Positions 16,885 to 24,982 of a stretch of 64,000 nucleotides of DNA are shown here, piece by piece. Positions within the stretch are counted from its first letter, which is position 1, and the number at the start of each line of letters is the position of its first letter. The position numbers and the translations under genes were made by a program. The notes below the pieces were generated by a model that made no database searches, was not told the origin of the DNA, and was given only the letters and a program-made list of their open reading frames with translations. Origin of the DNA: Panacibacter microcysteis (GTDB lineage Bacteria; Bacteroidota; Bacteroidia; Chitinophagales; Chitinophagaceae); the NCBI RefSeq assembly GCF_015831355.1, contig NZ_JADWYR010000001.1, positions 1,488,001-1,552,000 of the forward strand, written 5' to 3'.

Positions 16885-18102
16885 TTATTGTGATGGTTTT
16901 CCTGCAGCGGCAATTATGGCCGGTGTTTTTGTGCTTATACGGTATACGGTGCCGTCAGATAAGGAACAGGCATAAAGTTCGCCGCTTTCGTCTTCACCAA
17001 AATCTACAATTCCTGTTGGTAAACCTTTTTGCCTGTAATTGGTAATCGTACCACTTTCATCCCTGAAAACACTCCAGCCATTCCCTGTTGTATAATCAGC
17101 GCAAACATAATAGCCATACAAGTCCGGGAAAGCTGTGCCCCTGTATACATAGCCACCGGTTATTACTTCGGCACTTGTTGCCGTTTCATGCTTATATTGA
17201 AAGACAGGAAATACATAATTCTTTTTTGTCCTGCAGCCGGAAGTATCGAACCTGGCGTTGCCTTCGTAACAGGGCCAGCCAAAGTTTGGCCCGGCAGGTT
17301 GCTGCCCTGCCGTTCTTACATTTACTTCTTCCCATTTGTCTGCACCTACATCAGCAATCCACATAAAATTATTCACGCGGTCAAAACTCCAGCGCCACGC
17401 ATTGCGTATACCAAAGGCCCATATTTCACTTTTAACAGCAGGATTATTTACATAAGGATTGTCTGGAGGAACAGTGTAATAAGGTGCTGTTTCAAGTGTT
17501 ACATTGAGCCGCAGTATTTTTCCAAGAAGAGACTGACCATCCTGTGCAAATTTTGTTGAGTTGGCATAAAAGCTACCATCATTGAAAGAGATGTATAAAT
17601 AGCCGTCTTTACCAAAATGCATATCACCCGTATGGGCGCCACCCGTACCCCGGCCATTGATCGATAATAAGGTAACACCAGAAGCAAGCACTGCAGAATC
17701 CGGATCTCTTTTACTGGTGCGGTACCTTGCTATAACAGTAAAGTTGTCTTTGGTTACATAGTACACAAAAAAATAGCGGCTGGTGGCATAATCGGGTGCA
17801 AATGCAATTGAATACAAACCCGGGTATTCCTGTCCGCTTTCTACTACACTGCGCAGGTCCAGGAAAGGCCTGCTTTGCAAGGCCCCGTTTTTATAGATCT
17901 TTATCAGGCCACCTTGTTCGCAGATAAACATTCTGCCGGATGCATCTGCTGCATGGCGTATGGCAATAGGTTTATTGAGATTTGTAATAAGCGGCGTGAA
18001 TACAAGTTTTGGTTGCGCAAAGATTTTCGTGGTGCAACCAATCAACAGTGCAATGCACAAGGCATTGATAAGCTTCATTGGGAGCAGGTGTTGTTTTCTC
18101 AT
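16885..18102 (-). CDS. Secreted glucose/sorbosone dehydrogenase-like protein
   Basis: A 405-residue precursor with a signal peptide ending near IFAQ (about residue 30). Six-bladed propeller features of the PQQ-dependent glucose/sorbosone dehydrogenase family follow: NLNKPIAIRHAADASGRMFI, HTGDMHFGKDGYLYISF and WAFGIRNAWRWSFD. The His of HTGDMHFG is at the position used for catalysis in soluble glucose dehydrogenase. The enzyme would oxidise sugars in the periplasm or outside, but whether PQQ is made or taken up is not shown here. A second ATG at 18078 gives a more compact signal peptide and is also possible. Confidence 0.85.
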   Translation of the reverse strand: MRKQHLLPMKLINALCIALLIGCTTKIFAQPKLVFTPLITNLNKPIAIRHAADASGRMFICEQGGLIKIYKNGALQSRPFLDLRSVVESGQEYPGLYSIAFAPDYATSRYFFVYYVTKDNFTVIARYRTSKRDPDSAVLASGVTLLSINGRGTGGAHTGDMHFGKDGYLYISFNDGSFYANSTKFAQDGQSLLGKILRLNVTLETAPYYTVPPDNPYVNNPAVKSEIWAFGIRNAWRWSFDRVNNFMWIADVGADKWEEVNVRTAGQQPAGPNFGWPCYEGNARFDTSGCRTKKNYVFPVFQYKHETATSAEVITGGYVYRGTAFPDLYGYYVCADYTTGNGWSVFRDESGTITNYRQKGLPTGIVDFGEDESGELYACSLSDGTVYRISTKTPAIIAAAGKPSQ

Positions 18103-18336
18103 ACGAATTAATTTGTTCCCGGAAAATTTAGAAAGGGCCTGGAAAACGTTGGAGCAAGATAGTTAAAATTTAAAAGGGGTGTTATTAAATAACCGTTTGA
18201 ATGTCTGTTAATTGTAATAACATTCCCTGTTTACAGGAGAATGAAAAATACAACTACATAATCATGTAGAGAATGACAAACTGTAATGGTAGTAAGTGGG
18301 AAAAACGAAACGCCTCAGCCGCCATAGAAACGGAAA

Positions 18337-18390
18337 GTACAAGTGAGTGACACAACAGGCGATGCCATGAAAAACCATTGCCGGTAACAC
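18337..18390 (+). repeat. Interspersed repeat copy I, type 2
   Basis: Core GAGTGACACAAC, then AGGCGATGCCATG and a GCCGGTAACAC end 4 bases from the ABC exporter stop codon. The 24 bases to its left (18313-18336) carry the accessory module with GCCGCCATAGAAACGGAA. Confidence 0.85.
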
Positions 18391-18394
18391 AGCA

Positions 18395-20215
18395 TTATTT
18401 CACTTCCTGCATATCTACCAGGCGGTAATAAATGCCACCCCTGGCAATCAGCTCGTCGTGGGTGCCACGTTCTGCAATTGCTCCTTTTTGCAAAACAATG
18501 ATTTCGTCTGCATGACGCACGGTACTAAGCCGGTGTGCAATAACGATTGATGTTCTATCCTGCATAAGATGGTTGATAGCATCCTGCACCAGTCTTTCGC
18601 TTTCTGTATCGAGTGAAGAAGTTGCCTCGTCTAAAATAAGGATCGGCGGGTTTTTGAGTACAGCACGGGCAATGGTTAAGCGTTGCCTTTCTCCGCCGCT
18701 TAGTTTTGTGCCACGGTCTCCGATATTGGTTTCGTAGCCCTGCTCTTTGAATTCGATAAAATTGTGCGCATTGGCAATTTTAGCAGCGTGGATTACATCC
18801 TGCTGTGCGGCATTTTCTTTACCAAGTGCAATATTGGCAGCGATGGTATCATTGAACAAAATTGGTTCCTGTGTTACAATACCCATTAACTGCCGCAGAT
18901 CTTTAAGTGCATAGTCTTTGATATTAACACCATCTATGAGCAACTCGCCCGATGTAACATCGTGAAAGCGCGGCACCAGGTCTGCCAGGGTGGATTTACC
19001 TGCGCCGCTGCTGCCTACCAGCGCCACCGTTTGCCCTTTTTTTATAGTAAGATTGATATTCTTGAGAATACTATAATCTTCATAAGAGAACGAAACATTA
19101 CGAAACTCGATGGCATTATTGAAAGCGGTTATCTTCCTGCCATTGGGGTTGTCATCAACTGTAACCGGCGCATTTAGTACTTCATCTATTCTTGCCATAG
19201 CGGCGCTGCCCTTCTGTACATTGGAGAAGGAAGTAGACAATGATTTTGCAGGATTGATAATATTATAGAATAAGGCGAGATAGGTAAGAAATGCAGAGCC
19301 TTCCATAATATTATCGTTGAGCACAAGGCTGCCGCCAAAGTACAATATGCCGCAAAACATGGTAACGCCAAGAAACTCTGACATGGGAGAGGCCATATCT
19401 CTCCGGTAACTGATGTGGTTCCTGGCCTTCAGTAGTACATTATTGATGTGGTAAAATTTACTTCTGAGTATATTTTCTACGTTGAACGCTTTAATAACCC
19501 TGAGCCCGCCCAGCGTTTCATCGAGTATTGAAACAGACTCGCCATATTTTTCAGCAACCTGTTGCGATTGCTTCTTTAGTGAGCGGCTTATACGGCCAAT
19601 AATAAAGCCCATTACAGGTATAAACAGCAACACAAAAAAAGTTAACCGGGGGCTCAGTACAAACAATATTACAAGGTTTACGATGATGGTGAGCGGGTAG
19701 GTAACCCAGCCTTCCAGCACACCTACCACAGAGCTTTCCACCTCGCCAAGATCATTGGTGGTACGGCTCATAAGATCGCCCTTTCTTTTTTCCGTAAAGT
19801 AGCCGATGGGCAGGCTTAAAATTTTATCATATATATCGAGCCGCAGTGTGTTTACAATAGCATTTTTTATAGGGTTGAGTATATAGAAGGATAAATAAAC
19901 AAACAGGTTTTTAAAGAAAATAGAAAGCATAATCATTATACAGATGACAGCCAGCGCTTTTGTTTTTCCATTTTCGCCGCCGGAGCGTATAATGTCAATC
20001 AACGTTTCTCTTACAAATTTTACAATAGGGTTGTCTGTGTTTTCAGTAAGCCCGGTTGTTCCGTTATCGCCTTTAAAAATAAGGTCCATAAAAGGCATCA
20101 GCATACCTACCGACACAACAGAAAATACAATTGAAAACAATATGCAGATAAAATATAAAACTGTTTTTGACCTGTATGCTTTAAGATAACCTAATATCCT
20201 TCCGTATTTCTTCAT
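18395..20215 (-). CDS. ABC exporter, fused permease and ATPase (MsbA-like)
   Basis: The 606-residue half-transporter has six membrane helices (about 15-320), then a nucleotide-binding domain. This shows Walker A GSSGAGKST, signature LSGGERQR, Walker B ILILDEATSSLD and the switch His in IVIAHRLST. Homodimers of this layout export lipids, peptides or drugs; a lipid A flippase (MsbA) role is plausible but not proven by sequence. It is divergent from rbfA, with a 64-base shared promoter region. All ATPase motifs are intact. Confidence 0.9.
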   Translation of the reverse strand: MKKYGRILGYLKAYRSKTVLYFICILFSIVFSVVSVGMLMPFMDLIFKGDNGTTGLTENTDNPIVKFVRETLIDIIRSGGENGKTKALAVICIMIMLSIFFKNLFVYLSFYILNPIKNAIVNTLRLDIYDKILSLPIGYFTEKRKGDLMSRTTNDLGEVESSVVGVLEGWVTYPLTIIVNLVILFVLSPRLTFFVLLFIPVMGFIIGRISRSLKKQSQQVAEKYGESVSILDETLGGLRVIKAFNVENILRSKFYHINNVLLKARNHISYRRDMASPMSEFLGVTMFCGILYFGGSLVLNDNIMEGSAFLTYLALFYNIINPAKSLSTSFSNVQKGSAAMARIDEVLNAPVTVDDNPNGRKITAFNNAIEFRNVSFSYEDYSILKNINLTIKKGQTVALVGSSGAGKSTLADLVPRFHDVTSGELLIDGVNIKDYALKDLRQLMGIVTQEPILFNDTIAANIALGKENAAQQDVIHAAKIANAHNFIEFKEQGYETNIGDRGTKLSGGERQRLTIARAVLKNPPILILDEATSSLDTESERLVQDAINHLMQDRTSIVIAHRLSTVRHADEIIVLQKGAIAERGTHDELIARGGIYYRLVDMQEVK

Positions 20216-20249
20216 GCTGATTATACTCGCTTAAAAGCAGCAAAGTAAC

Positions 20250-20257
20250 TACTTTTG
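20250..20257 (+). promoter_or_regulatory. -7 promoter box of the rbfA-mtgA operon
   Basis: TACTTTTG matches TAnnTTTG exactly, 22 bases before the rbfA start codon. It overlaps the short divergent region shared with the ABC exporter gene. Confidence 0.55.
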
Positions 20258-20279
20258 CGGTGATTAATACGTTAATACA

Positions 20280-20660
20280 ATGACAGAAGGAAAACGTCAA
20301 CGGCAGGTGGCAGGTGTAATACAGGAGGAAATGAATGACATTTTCAGGCGACTGAATCTGAACATGATCAATGGCGGAATGGTATCTATTTCAAGTGTAA
20401 AAGTTACGCCCGATTTACTGGAAGCAAGAATATATCTCAGTCTGTTCAAGATAGAAGATCCCGAAGCTGCTATGAAGAAAATAGAAGACCGTGCGTGGGA
20501 GATAAAGAAAGAACTGGCCGACCGTGTAAAACACCAGTTACGCAGAATACCGGTACTGCACTACTTTAAAGACGATACACTCGACCATGTATTTAAAATG
20601 GAAGAAATTTTTAAACAGCTAAACGAAGAAAAGAACAAAAAAGAATCGGGTGACGCATAA
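20280..20660 (+). CDS. rbfA: Ribosome-binding factor A
   Basis: A 126-residue KH-fold protein that helps mature the 16S rRNA 5' end in the 30S subunit. It is recognised by RQRQVAGVIQEEMNDIF, the VKVTPDLLEARIYLSLF strand region and KHQLRRIPVLHYFKDDTLDH, which contains the family's RxxPxLxFxxD-like motif. The C terminus has a charged tail rich in Lys and Glu. It is 35 bases upstream of mtgA on the same strand and probably co-transcribed. Confidence 0.93.
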   Translation: MTEGKRQRQVAGVIQEEMNDIFRRLNLNMINGGMVSISSVKVTPDLLEARIYLSLFKIEDPEAAMKKIEDRAWEIKKELADRVKHQLRRIPVLHYFKDDTLDHVFKMEEIFKQLNEEKNKKESGDA

Positions 20661-20695
20661 CAACATGTACCCTTAAAGACCGTTAATTAACTGGC

Positions 20696-21406
20696 ATGTT
20701 AAAGCATATATGGCGCTGGACAAAGCGCATTTTCATTATAGGTTTTGTTTCCTCCTTTCTTTATTTGCTGCTTTGCAAATGGGTTATGCCGCCCATCACC
20801 ATTACACAACTTGTTTCTTTTGCCGAAGGGTATGGTCTTAAACGGGATTATGTAAGCTGGAATGAAATATCGCCCAATGTAAAGCTTGCAGCTATTGCGG
20901 CAGAAGACCAGCTTTTTCCTGTACACAATGGTTTCGACTGGAATGCGCTCAAAAAAAGTTTAGACTCAGACCGGGGCGGAACAGCGGCAAGTACGATAAG
21001 CCAGCAAACAGCCAAAAATGTGTTCCTGTGGCAGGGCGAAAGTACCTTTATGAAATACCTGCGCAAAGGCCCCGAGTTTTATTTTACACAACTGGTAGAA
21101 TGGATATGGGGTAAAGAGCGCATACTGGAAGTGTACCTGAATACCATTGAAATGGGCAAAGGCATTTTTGGTATAGAAGCCGCAGCACAGGCTTATTTCG
21201 GCAAACATGCCAAAGACCTTACACGAGCAGAAGCAGCACAGATTGTTGCCTGCTTTCCCAACCCGAAAGAATATGCAGTAAAGCCTTTGAGTAAGTACGT
21301 TGCAGGCCGATCGAGAAAGATCATGAAGCAGATGTACAACATACAGGATGATGCTGGTGTGCGGGCATTAATTGCACAGCCTGCAAAACAGGAAAAGCAA
21401 AAATGA
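20696..21406 (+). CDS. mtgA: Monofunctional peptidoglycan glycosyltransferase
   Basis: Polymerises lipid II into glycan strands at the inner membrane. The 236-residue protein has one N-terminal membrane helix (about 12-32) and then the GT51 motifs: AAEDQLFPVHNGFDW with the catalytic Glu, STISQQTAKNVFLW, RKGPEFYFTQLVEW and KERILEVYLNTIEMG. No transpeptidase domain follows, so it is the monofunctional class. It follows rbfA in a likely operon; its stop is one base from repeat copy J. Confidence 0.93.
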   Translation: MLKHIWRWTKRIFIIGFVSSFLYLLLCKWVMPPITITQLVSFAEGYGLKRDYVSWNEISPNVKLAAIAAEDQLFPVHNGFDWNALKKSLDSDRGGTAASTISQQTAKNVFLWQGESTFMKYLRKGPEFYFTQLVEWIWGKERILEVYLNTIEMGKGIFGIEAAAQAYFGKHAKDLTRAEAAQIVACFPNPKEYAVKPLSKYVAGRSRKIMKQMYNIQDDAGVRALIAQPAKQEKQK

Positions 21407-21459
21407 TGTACCAGGCATTGCAATAAGCATGAAGCTTTCGTTGCGTCGCACTCTTGTAC
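21407..21459 (-). repeat. Interspersed repeat copy J, type 1 (pair with K)
   Basis: TGTACCAGGCATTGC begins directly after the mtgA stop codon and the core ends in TCTTGTAC at 21459. It is paired head-to-head with the type 2 copy K across a 151-base spacer. Confidence 0.88.
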
Positions 21460-21610
21460 AGTAGAATAATAATGAGCTGAAGCGACCCGGCATACCCAGC
21501 CGCTATATAAACAAAAATAGCAGCTTTGCAGATTAACGTAAGTAACCACACTATCGTGCAGTGCAGCTTCGTGTAAAACAGAACGCTGCAGCCGCCATAA
21601 AAAACGGAAC

Positions 21611-21663
21611 GCACAAGTGAGTGACACAACAGGCGATGCCACAACGAACTGCTGCCTGCTACA
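21611..21663 (+). repeat. Interspersed repeat copy K, type 2 (pair with J)
   Basis: Core GAGTGACACAAC, then AGGCGATGCCACA and GCCTGCTACA ending 3 bases from the nucleotidase stop codon. The accessory module GCTGCAGCCGCCATAAAAAA lies immediately to its left (21585-21610). Confidence 0.88.
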
Positions 21664-21666
21664 TCC

Positions 21667-22194
21667 TTATTTCAGGTCGAATAACTTCTCGGCATCCAGC
21701 CAGCTATTCATGCGTTCATATTTTGTTTCGTTTATATTGTGCGTGGCGGTAAACATGATGGCGCGGCCGGTAAAAACGGAAAGATTGAAATCATGGTCGT
21801 CAATCAAAACATCTCCACGTAACACGCTCTTATCGCCACAGAGTATACGGCGTTTCCAGTGTATAAAAGGAAAATGCTGATCGAGCCAATCGTATTTATG
21901 TTTTAAAGAATGTGGAAACTCCATGGCTGCGGAAGCAATGTACACATCGAACCGGTCATTCAGTTCTTTAATCATTTCCTGTGCATGCGGTATAAGTGGC
22001 AGGTCTTTAAAAAAATCTTCGTGGTGTGCGTATTGCTTTACGGTGTGGCGATGTTCTTCGGGTACAAGCAGGTGCAGCTTTGTACCATTCAGATCGTCTT
22101 TTGTATAGCGGATGCCAAAATCTCTTTCGTACCATTCCAGGAAACGCTCTATGGCATCGGCCATTACTTCATCCATGTCTATCAAAATTCTCAT
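21667..22194 (-). CDS. 5'(3')-deoxyribonucleotidase-like HAD hydrolase
   Basis: A 175-residue HAD-superfamily phosphatase of the NT5C type. The nucleophile motif is ILIDMDEVMAD (DxDxV, Asp acceptor near residue 5), motif II is YIASAAM, and the late acidic motif is VLIDDHDFN. It would remove phosphate from deoxynucleoside monophosphates, helping to balance pools; the substrate is inferred from the family. I start it at the ATG at 22194. A frame with 10 more residues (22224) adds a non-family leader before the first beta strand. Confidence 0.85.
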   Translation of the reverse strand: MRILIDMDEVMADAIERFLEWYERDFGIRYTKDDLNGTKLHLLVPEEHRHTVKQYAHHEDFFKDLPLIPHAQEMIKELNDRFDVYIASAAMEFPHSLKHKYDWLDQHFPFIHWKRRILCGDKSVLRGDVLIDDHDFNLSVFTGRAIMFTATHNINETKYERMNSWLDAEKLFDLK

Positions 22195-22253
22195 AACGAT
22201 TGCTTTGCAACGAAAATAGTACAAATAGCCAAAGCATACAATCAGTAAGCCAA

Positions 22254-22269
22254 TGTGACAAATGTCATA
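22254..22269 (+). promoter_or_regulatory. CRP/FNR-like palindrome upstream of a small membrane gene
   Basis: TGTGACAAATGTCATA fits TGTGA-N6-TCAnA and contains the perfect arms TGACA/TGTCA. A -7-like box TACCTTGG lies at 22291-22298. A start near 22303 would place the site centre at about -42, the class II activator position. Confidence 0.5.
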
Positions 22270-22316
22270 TTATAACATACCAACATGTTTTACCTTGGCT
22301 TACCAAAACAAATTAT

Positions 22317-22523
22317 ATGAAAAAGAATATGGGCAGCGCAGACAAAATGATCCGCGTATTATTAGCAGCAGTTTTTGCTGTATTGTATTTTACCGGTACC
22401 GTTACAGGCACATTGGGCATCGTTATGCTTGTGGTTGGCGGGGTCTTCCTGCTTACTTCCTTTATAAGTTTTTGCCCGTTATATACCATACTGGGTATAA
22501 ACACCTGCAAGGTGAAACAATAG
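22317..22523 (+). CDS. DUF2892-like small inner membrane protein
   Basis: A 68-residue protein with two membrane helices (about 11-30 and 33-52) and the ending CPLYTILGINTCK, typical of the DUF2892 family found alone or fused to rhodanese domains such as YgaP. The two cysteines (SFCPLY and NTCK) are conserved in such proteins. The function is unknown; links to sulfur or thiol metabolism come from fusions in other species. Start: the ATG at 22317; the frame upstream of it has no membrane or family features. A CRP/FNR-like site lies about 50 bases upstream. Confidence 0.75.
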   Translation: MKKNMGSADKMIRVLLAAVFAVLYFTGTVTGTLGIVMLVVGGVFLLTSFISFCPLYTILGINTCKVKQ

Positions 22524-22533
22524 GTACGTTGCA

Positions 22534-23799
22534 TTACTTCAGACTTGCATAGACCAGTGTTTTAAACTTATCGGCCAGGTCTCCGTGGCTGTTGGGTGTA
22601 TGTTGTGTCATTAACAGGCAAACAAGATTGGCTTTTGGATCTGCCCAGTAAGTAGTTCCGTAATAACCACCCCATGCAAAAGAACCTTCGTTAACCGGTT
22701 CTTTCGCTGCACTCTTTTGTGAGGTTATCTGGAAGCCAAGACCAAAATTGTTATCGCCAAACATGCCGTCTTTTAACTGCCCGCTTAAGATTATTTCTAC
22801 CGTGCGAGGGGCGAGTATTTGTTTGCCATTGTATTTGCCTTTATTCAGCAGCATTTGCAGAAATACAGCATAATCGTATGCTGTAGATGACAGCCCTGCG
22901 CCACCGCTAAAAAACGTTTTTTGCATTAACGGGTAATCAGGATCTATACCACGAAAAGTGTGACTCCATTTAATGATCTGGTGGTTATCATCTTCTGTGT
23001 ATACCTGCGCCAGCCTGCTACCTTTTGCTTGTGGCAGGTTAAAATATGTATCATTCATGCCAAGCGGCTCAAAGAGATTTTCTCTTAAGTAATCTTCCAG
23101 GTTTGTACCACTTATAACTTCTGCCAGGCAGCCAACCACATCTGTATTTAAACCATATTGCCATTGTTCGCCCGGGCTAAATTTCAAGGGTTGTTTTGCC
23201 AGCAGTTTGATGGCATCGAGCAGGCTCATATTCATTTTACCAAGACCGGATGGAATACCTGCTTTTGCGTAAATGGCGCGCATTTCATCGCTGCCTATAG
23301 CCGCATAGTCTATACCTGAAGTATGTGTTAAAAGGTCTCTGAAAGTAATATCGCGTTTTGCAGGTACTGTGGTGTACGTTGTGTCTGCCGCGTTGAATTT
23401 ATCAAGTACAACAGGATTTTTAAATTCCGGGATAAAATCTGCTATCGGTTCATCCAGCTGAAATTTTCCTTTTTCCCATAACATCATTAGTCCTATGCTT
23501 GCAATGGCTTTTGTCTGGCTCATAATGCGAAAAATAGCATCATTTGGCATCGGCTTTTTGGTATCGATGTCCTGTACGCCATAGCCTTTATACTGAACCA
23601 GCTGATTGTCTTTTATTACGATTGTTACAACACCTTTTACCCAATCCTTTTTTACATAATCGTTGATAACACTGTCTACAAGTGCAAGTCTTTTATAGTC
23701 TACAGAAGCATTTTGTTTACCGCTTTTATCAATAACCTGGGCAGTAACCCGGAGGCCAAAAAAGATTACTGCAGGCAGAAGAAGGAGATTTCTTTTCAT
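22534..23799 (-). CDS. Secreted serine hydrolase, class C beta-lactamase-like
   Basis: A 421-residue precursor with signal peptide MKRNLLLLPAVIFFGLRVTAQ. It belongs to the S12/esterase EstB-like group: the catalytic SxxK is in RIMSQTKAIAS, the Tyr motif is in GEQWQYGLNTD, and the third motif is FAWGGYYGT, as in many Bacteroidota esterases rather than true beta-lactamases (KTG). It likely hydrolyses esters or D-amino acid peptides in the periplasm. I use the ATG at 23799 because it starts the signal peptide; the frame to 23841 adds 14 residues before it. It is convergent with the DUF2892 gene. Confidence 0.87.
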   Translation of the reverse strand: MKRNLLLLPAVIFFGLRVTAQVIDKSGKQNASVDYKRLALVDSVINDYVKKDWVKGVVTIVIKDNQLVQYKGYGVQDIDTKKPMPNDAIFRIMSQTKAIASIGLMMLWEKGKFQLDEPIADFIPEFKNPVVLDKFNAADTTYTTVPAKRDITFRDLLTHTSGIDYAAIGSDEMRAIYAKAGIPSGLGKMNMSLLDAIKLLAKQPLKFSPGEQWQYGLNTDVVGCLAEVISGTNLEDYLRENLFEPLGMNDTYFNLPQAKGSRLAQVYTEDDNHQIIKWSHTFRGIDPDYPLMQKTFFSGGAGLSSTAYDYAVFLQMLLNKGKYNGKQILAPRTVEIILSGQLKDGMFGDNNFGLGFQITSQKSAAKEPVNEGSFAWGGYYGTTYWADPKANLVCLLMTQHTPNSHGDLADKFKTLVYASLK

Positions 23800-23919
23800 A
23801 TAACAGGTTTTCAGCAGAAAGATAATATAATTTGTTTGCACTGTTAAGCCACAAACTTCTTAGTATAAAAAACGCCTACATTTACGGCCTTTATATTGCT
23901 AAACACACACCTGTTTTTT

Positions 23920-24927
23920 ATGCGCTTAGTATCTTACCTAAACGAAGGCCACGACCAGCTTGCATTTCTTGTAAACGGTAATTTGTATAATGCAGATATG
24001 GTACACCCGGACCTGCCTTCTTCAATGAATATGTTGTTGAATTACTGGGAAGATAGTTTTGCTGCTGCGCAGCTGGTAGATAGAGCCATCAAAGATGGCA
24101 GGTTCGCGCAACATGCCATACCAGTTGATGCGGTTGAATTACTTGCACCGGTTCCTTTTCCCTCCAGTTGCAGGGATGGCTATGCATTTCGCCAGCATGT
24201 GGAAACTGCCCGCAGAAACCGGGGTGCGCAGATGATACCGGAGTTTGATCAGTACCCGATCTTTTATTTTACCAACCACCATAGTATACAAGGCCCGGGA
24301 GCAGTAAAATGTATGCCCGATCATTTTGAAAAACTCGATTTTGAACTGGAAGTGGCTATTGTAATCAGCAAGGCCGGCAGGAATATCAAAGCCGCTGACG
24401 CAGATGAATACATTGCCGGTTTAATGATCATGAATGACATGAGCGCAAGAAGGTTACAGATGGAAGAAATGCTACTGAACCTTGGCCCTGCCAAAGGAAA
24501 GGATTTTGCTACCGTTACCGGCCCATGTCTTGTAACGCTGGATGAACTGGAACAATACGAAACGGCGGCTCCTGAAAATCATACAGGCAAAAACTGGCAA
24601 TTGGGCATGAAGTGTTTTGTAAACGGTAAACAGGTGAGTGATGGAAACCTGGCAGACATGAACTGGACCTTTGCAGAAATTATCGAGCGTTGCTCTTACG
24701 GCGTAACACTCTACCCCGGCGATATTATTGGCAGCGGCACCGTTGGTACCGGCTGTTTCCTCGAACTAAACGGCACGGGAAAACTGCAAGATGCCGGTTA
24801 CCAGGAACAATGGCTACAGGAAGGTGATGTAGTTGAGCTGGAAGTAGACGGGCTTGGTAAACTAAGCAATACAATTGTGCGGGAAGAAGAGGATTTCTCT
24901 ATTCTTTCTTTAAAAAAGAATATTTAA
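23920..24927 (+). CDS. Fumarylacetoacetate hydrolase family protein
   Basis: A 335-residue protein with the FAH catalytic domain: YFTNHHSIQGPG, then DFELEVAIVISKAGRNI (metal-binding Glu-Leu-Glu), IMNDMSARRLQ and PGDIIGSGTVGTGC. The N-terminal extension (about 1-75) resembles the FAH beta-barrel domain. It would cleave C-C bonds in acylpyruvates or fumarylacetoacetate, as in tyrosine breakdown, but neighbours do not identify the pathway. The start is the ATG at 23920 (MRLVSYL); an upstream TTG frame has no support. Confidence 0.87.
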   Translation: MRLVSYLNEGHDQLAFLVNGNLYNADMVHPDLPSSMNMLLNYWEDSFAAAQLVDRAIKDGRFAQHAIPVDAVELLAPVPFPSSCRDGYAFRQHVETARRNRGAQMIPEFDQYPIFYFTNHHSIQGPGAVKCMPDHFEKLDFELEVAIVISKAGRNIKAADADEYIAGLMIMNDMSARRLQMEEMLLNLGPAKGKDFATVTGPCLVTLDELEQYETAAPENHTGKNWQLGMKCFVNGKQVSDGNLADMNWTFAEIIERCSYGVTLYPGDIIGSGTVGTGCFLELNGTGKLQDAGYQEQWLQEGDVVELEVDGLGKLSNTIVREEEDFSILSLKKNI

Positions 24928-24982
24928 ACACACGCAAAAGCAGCCTCTATGCCGCTTGCGCTGGGGCTCGGCCATTTAAGAA

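Noticed and set aside
21407-21663. Paired repeats as terminal inverted repeats of an insertion sequence
   Set aside because: The spacers between paired copies are only about 90-170 bases, differ from pair to pair and hold no transposase. A MITE-like origin remains possible, but an insertion sequence does not.
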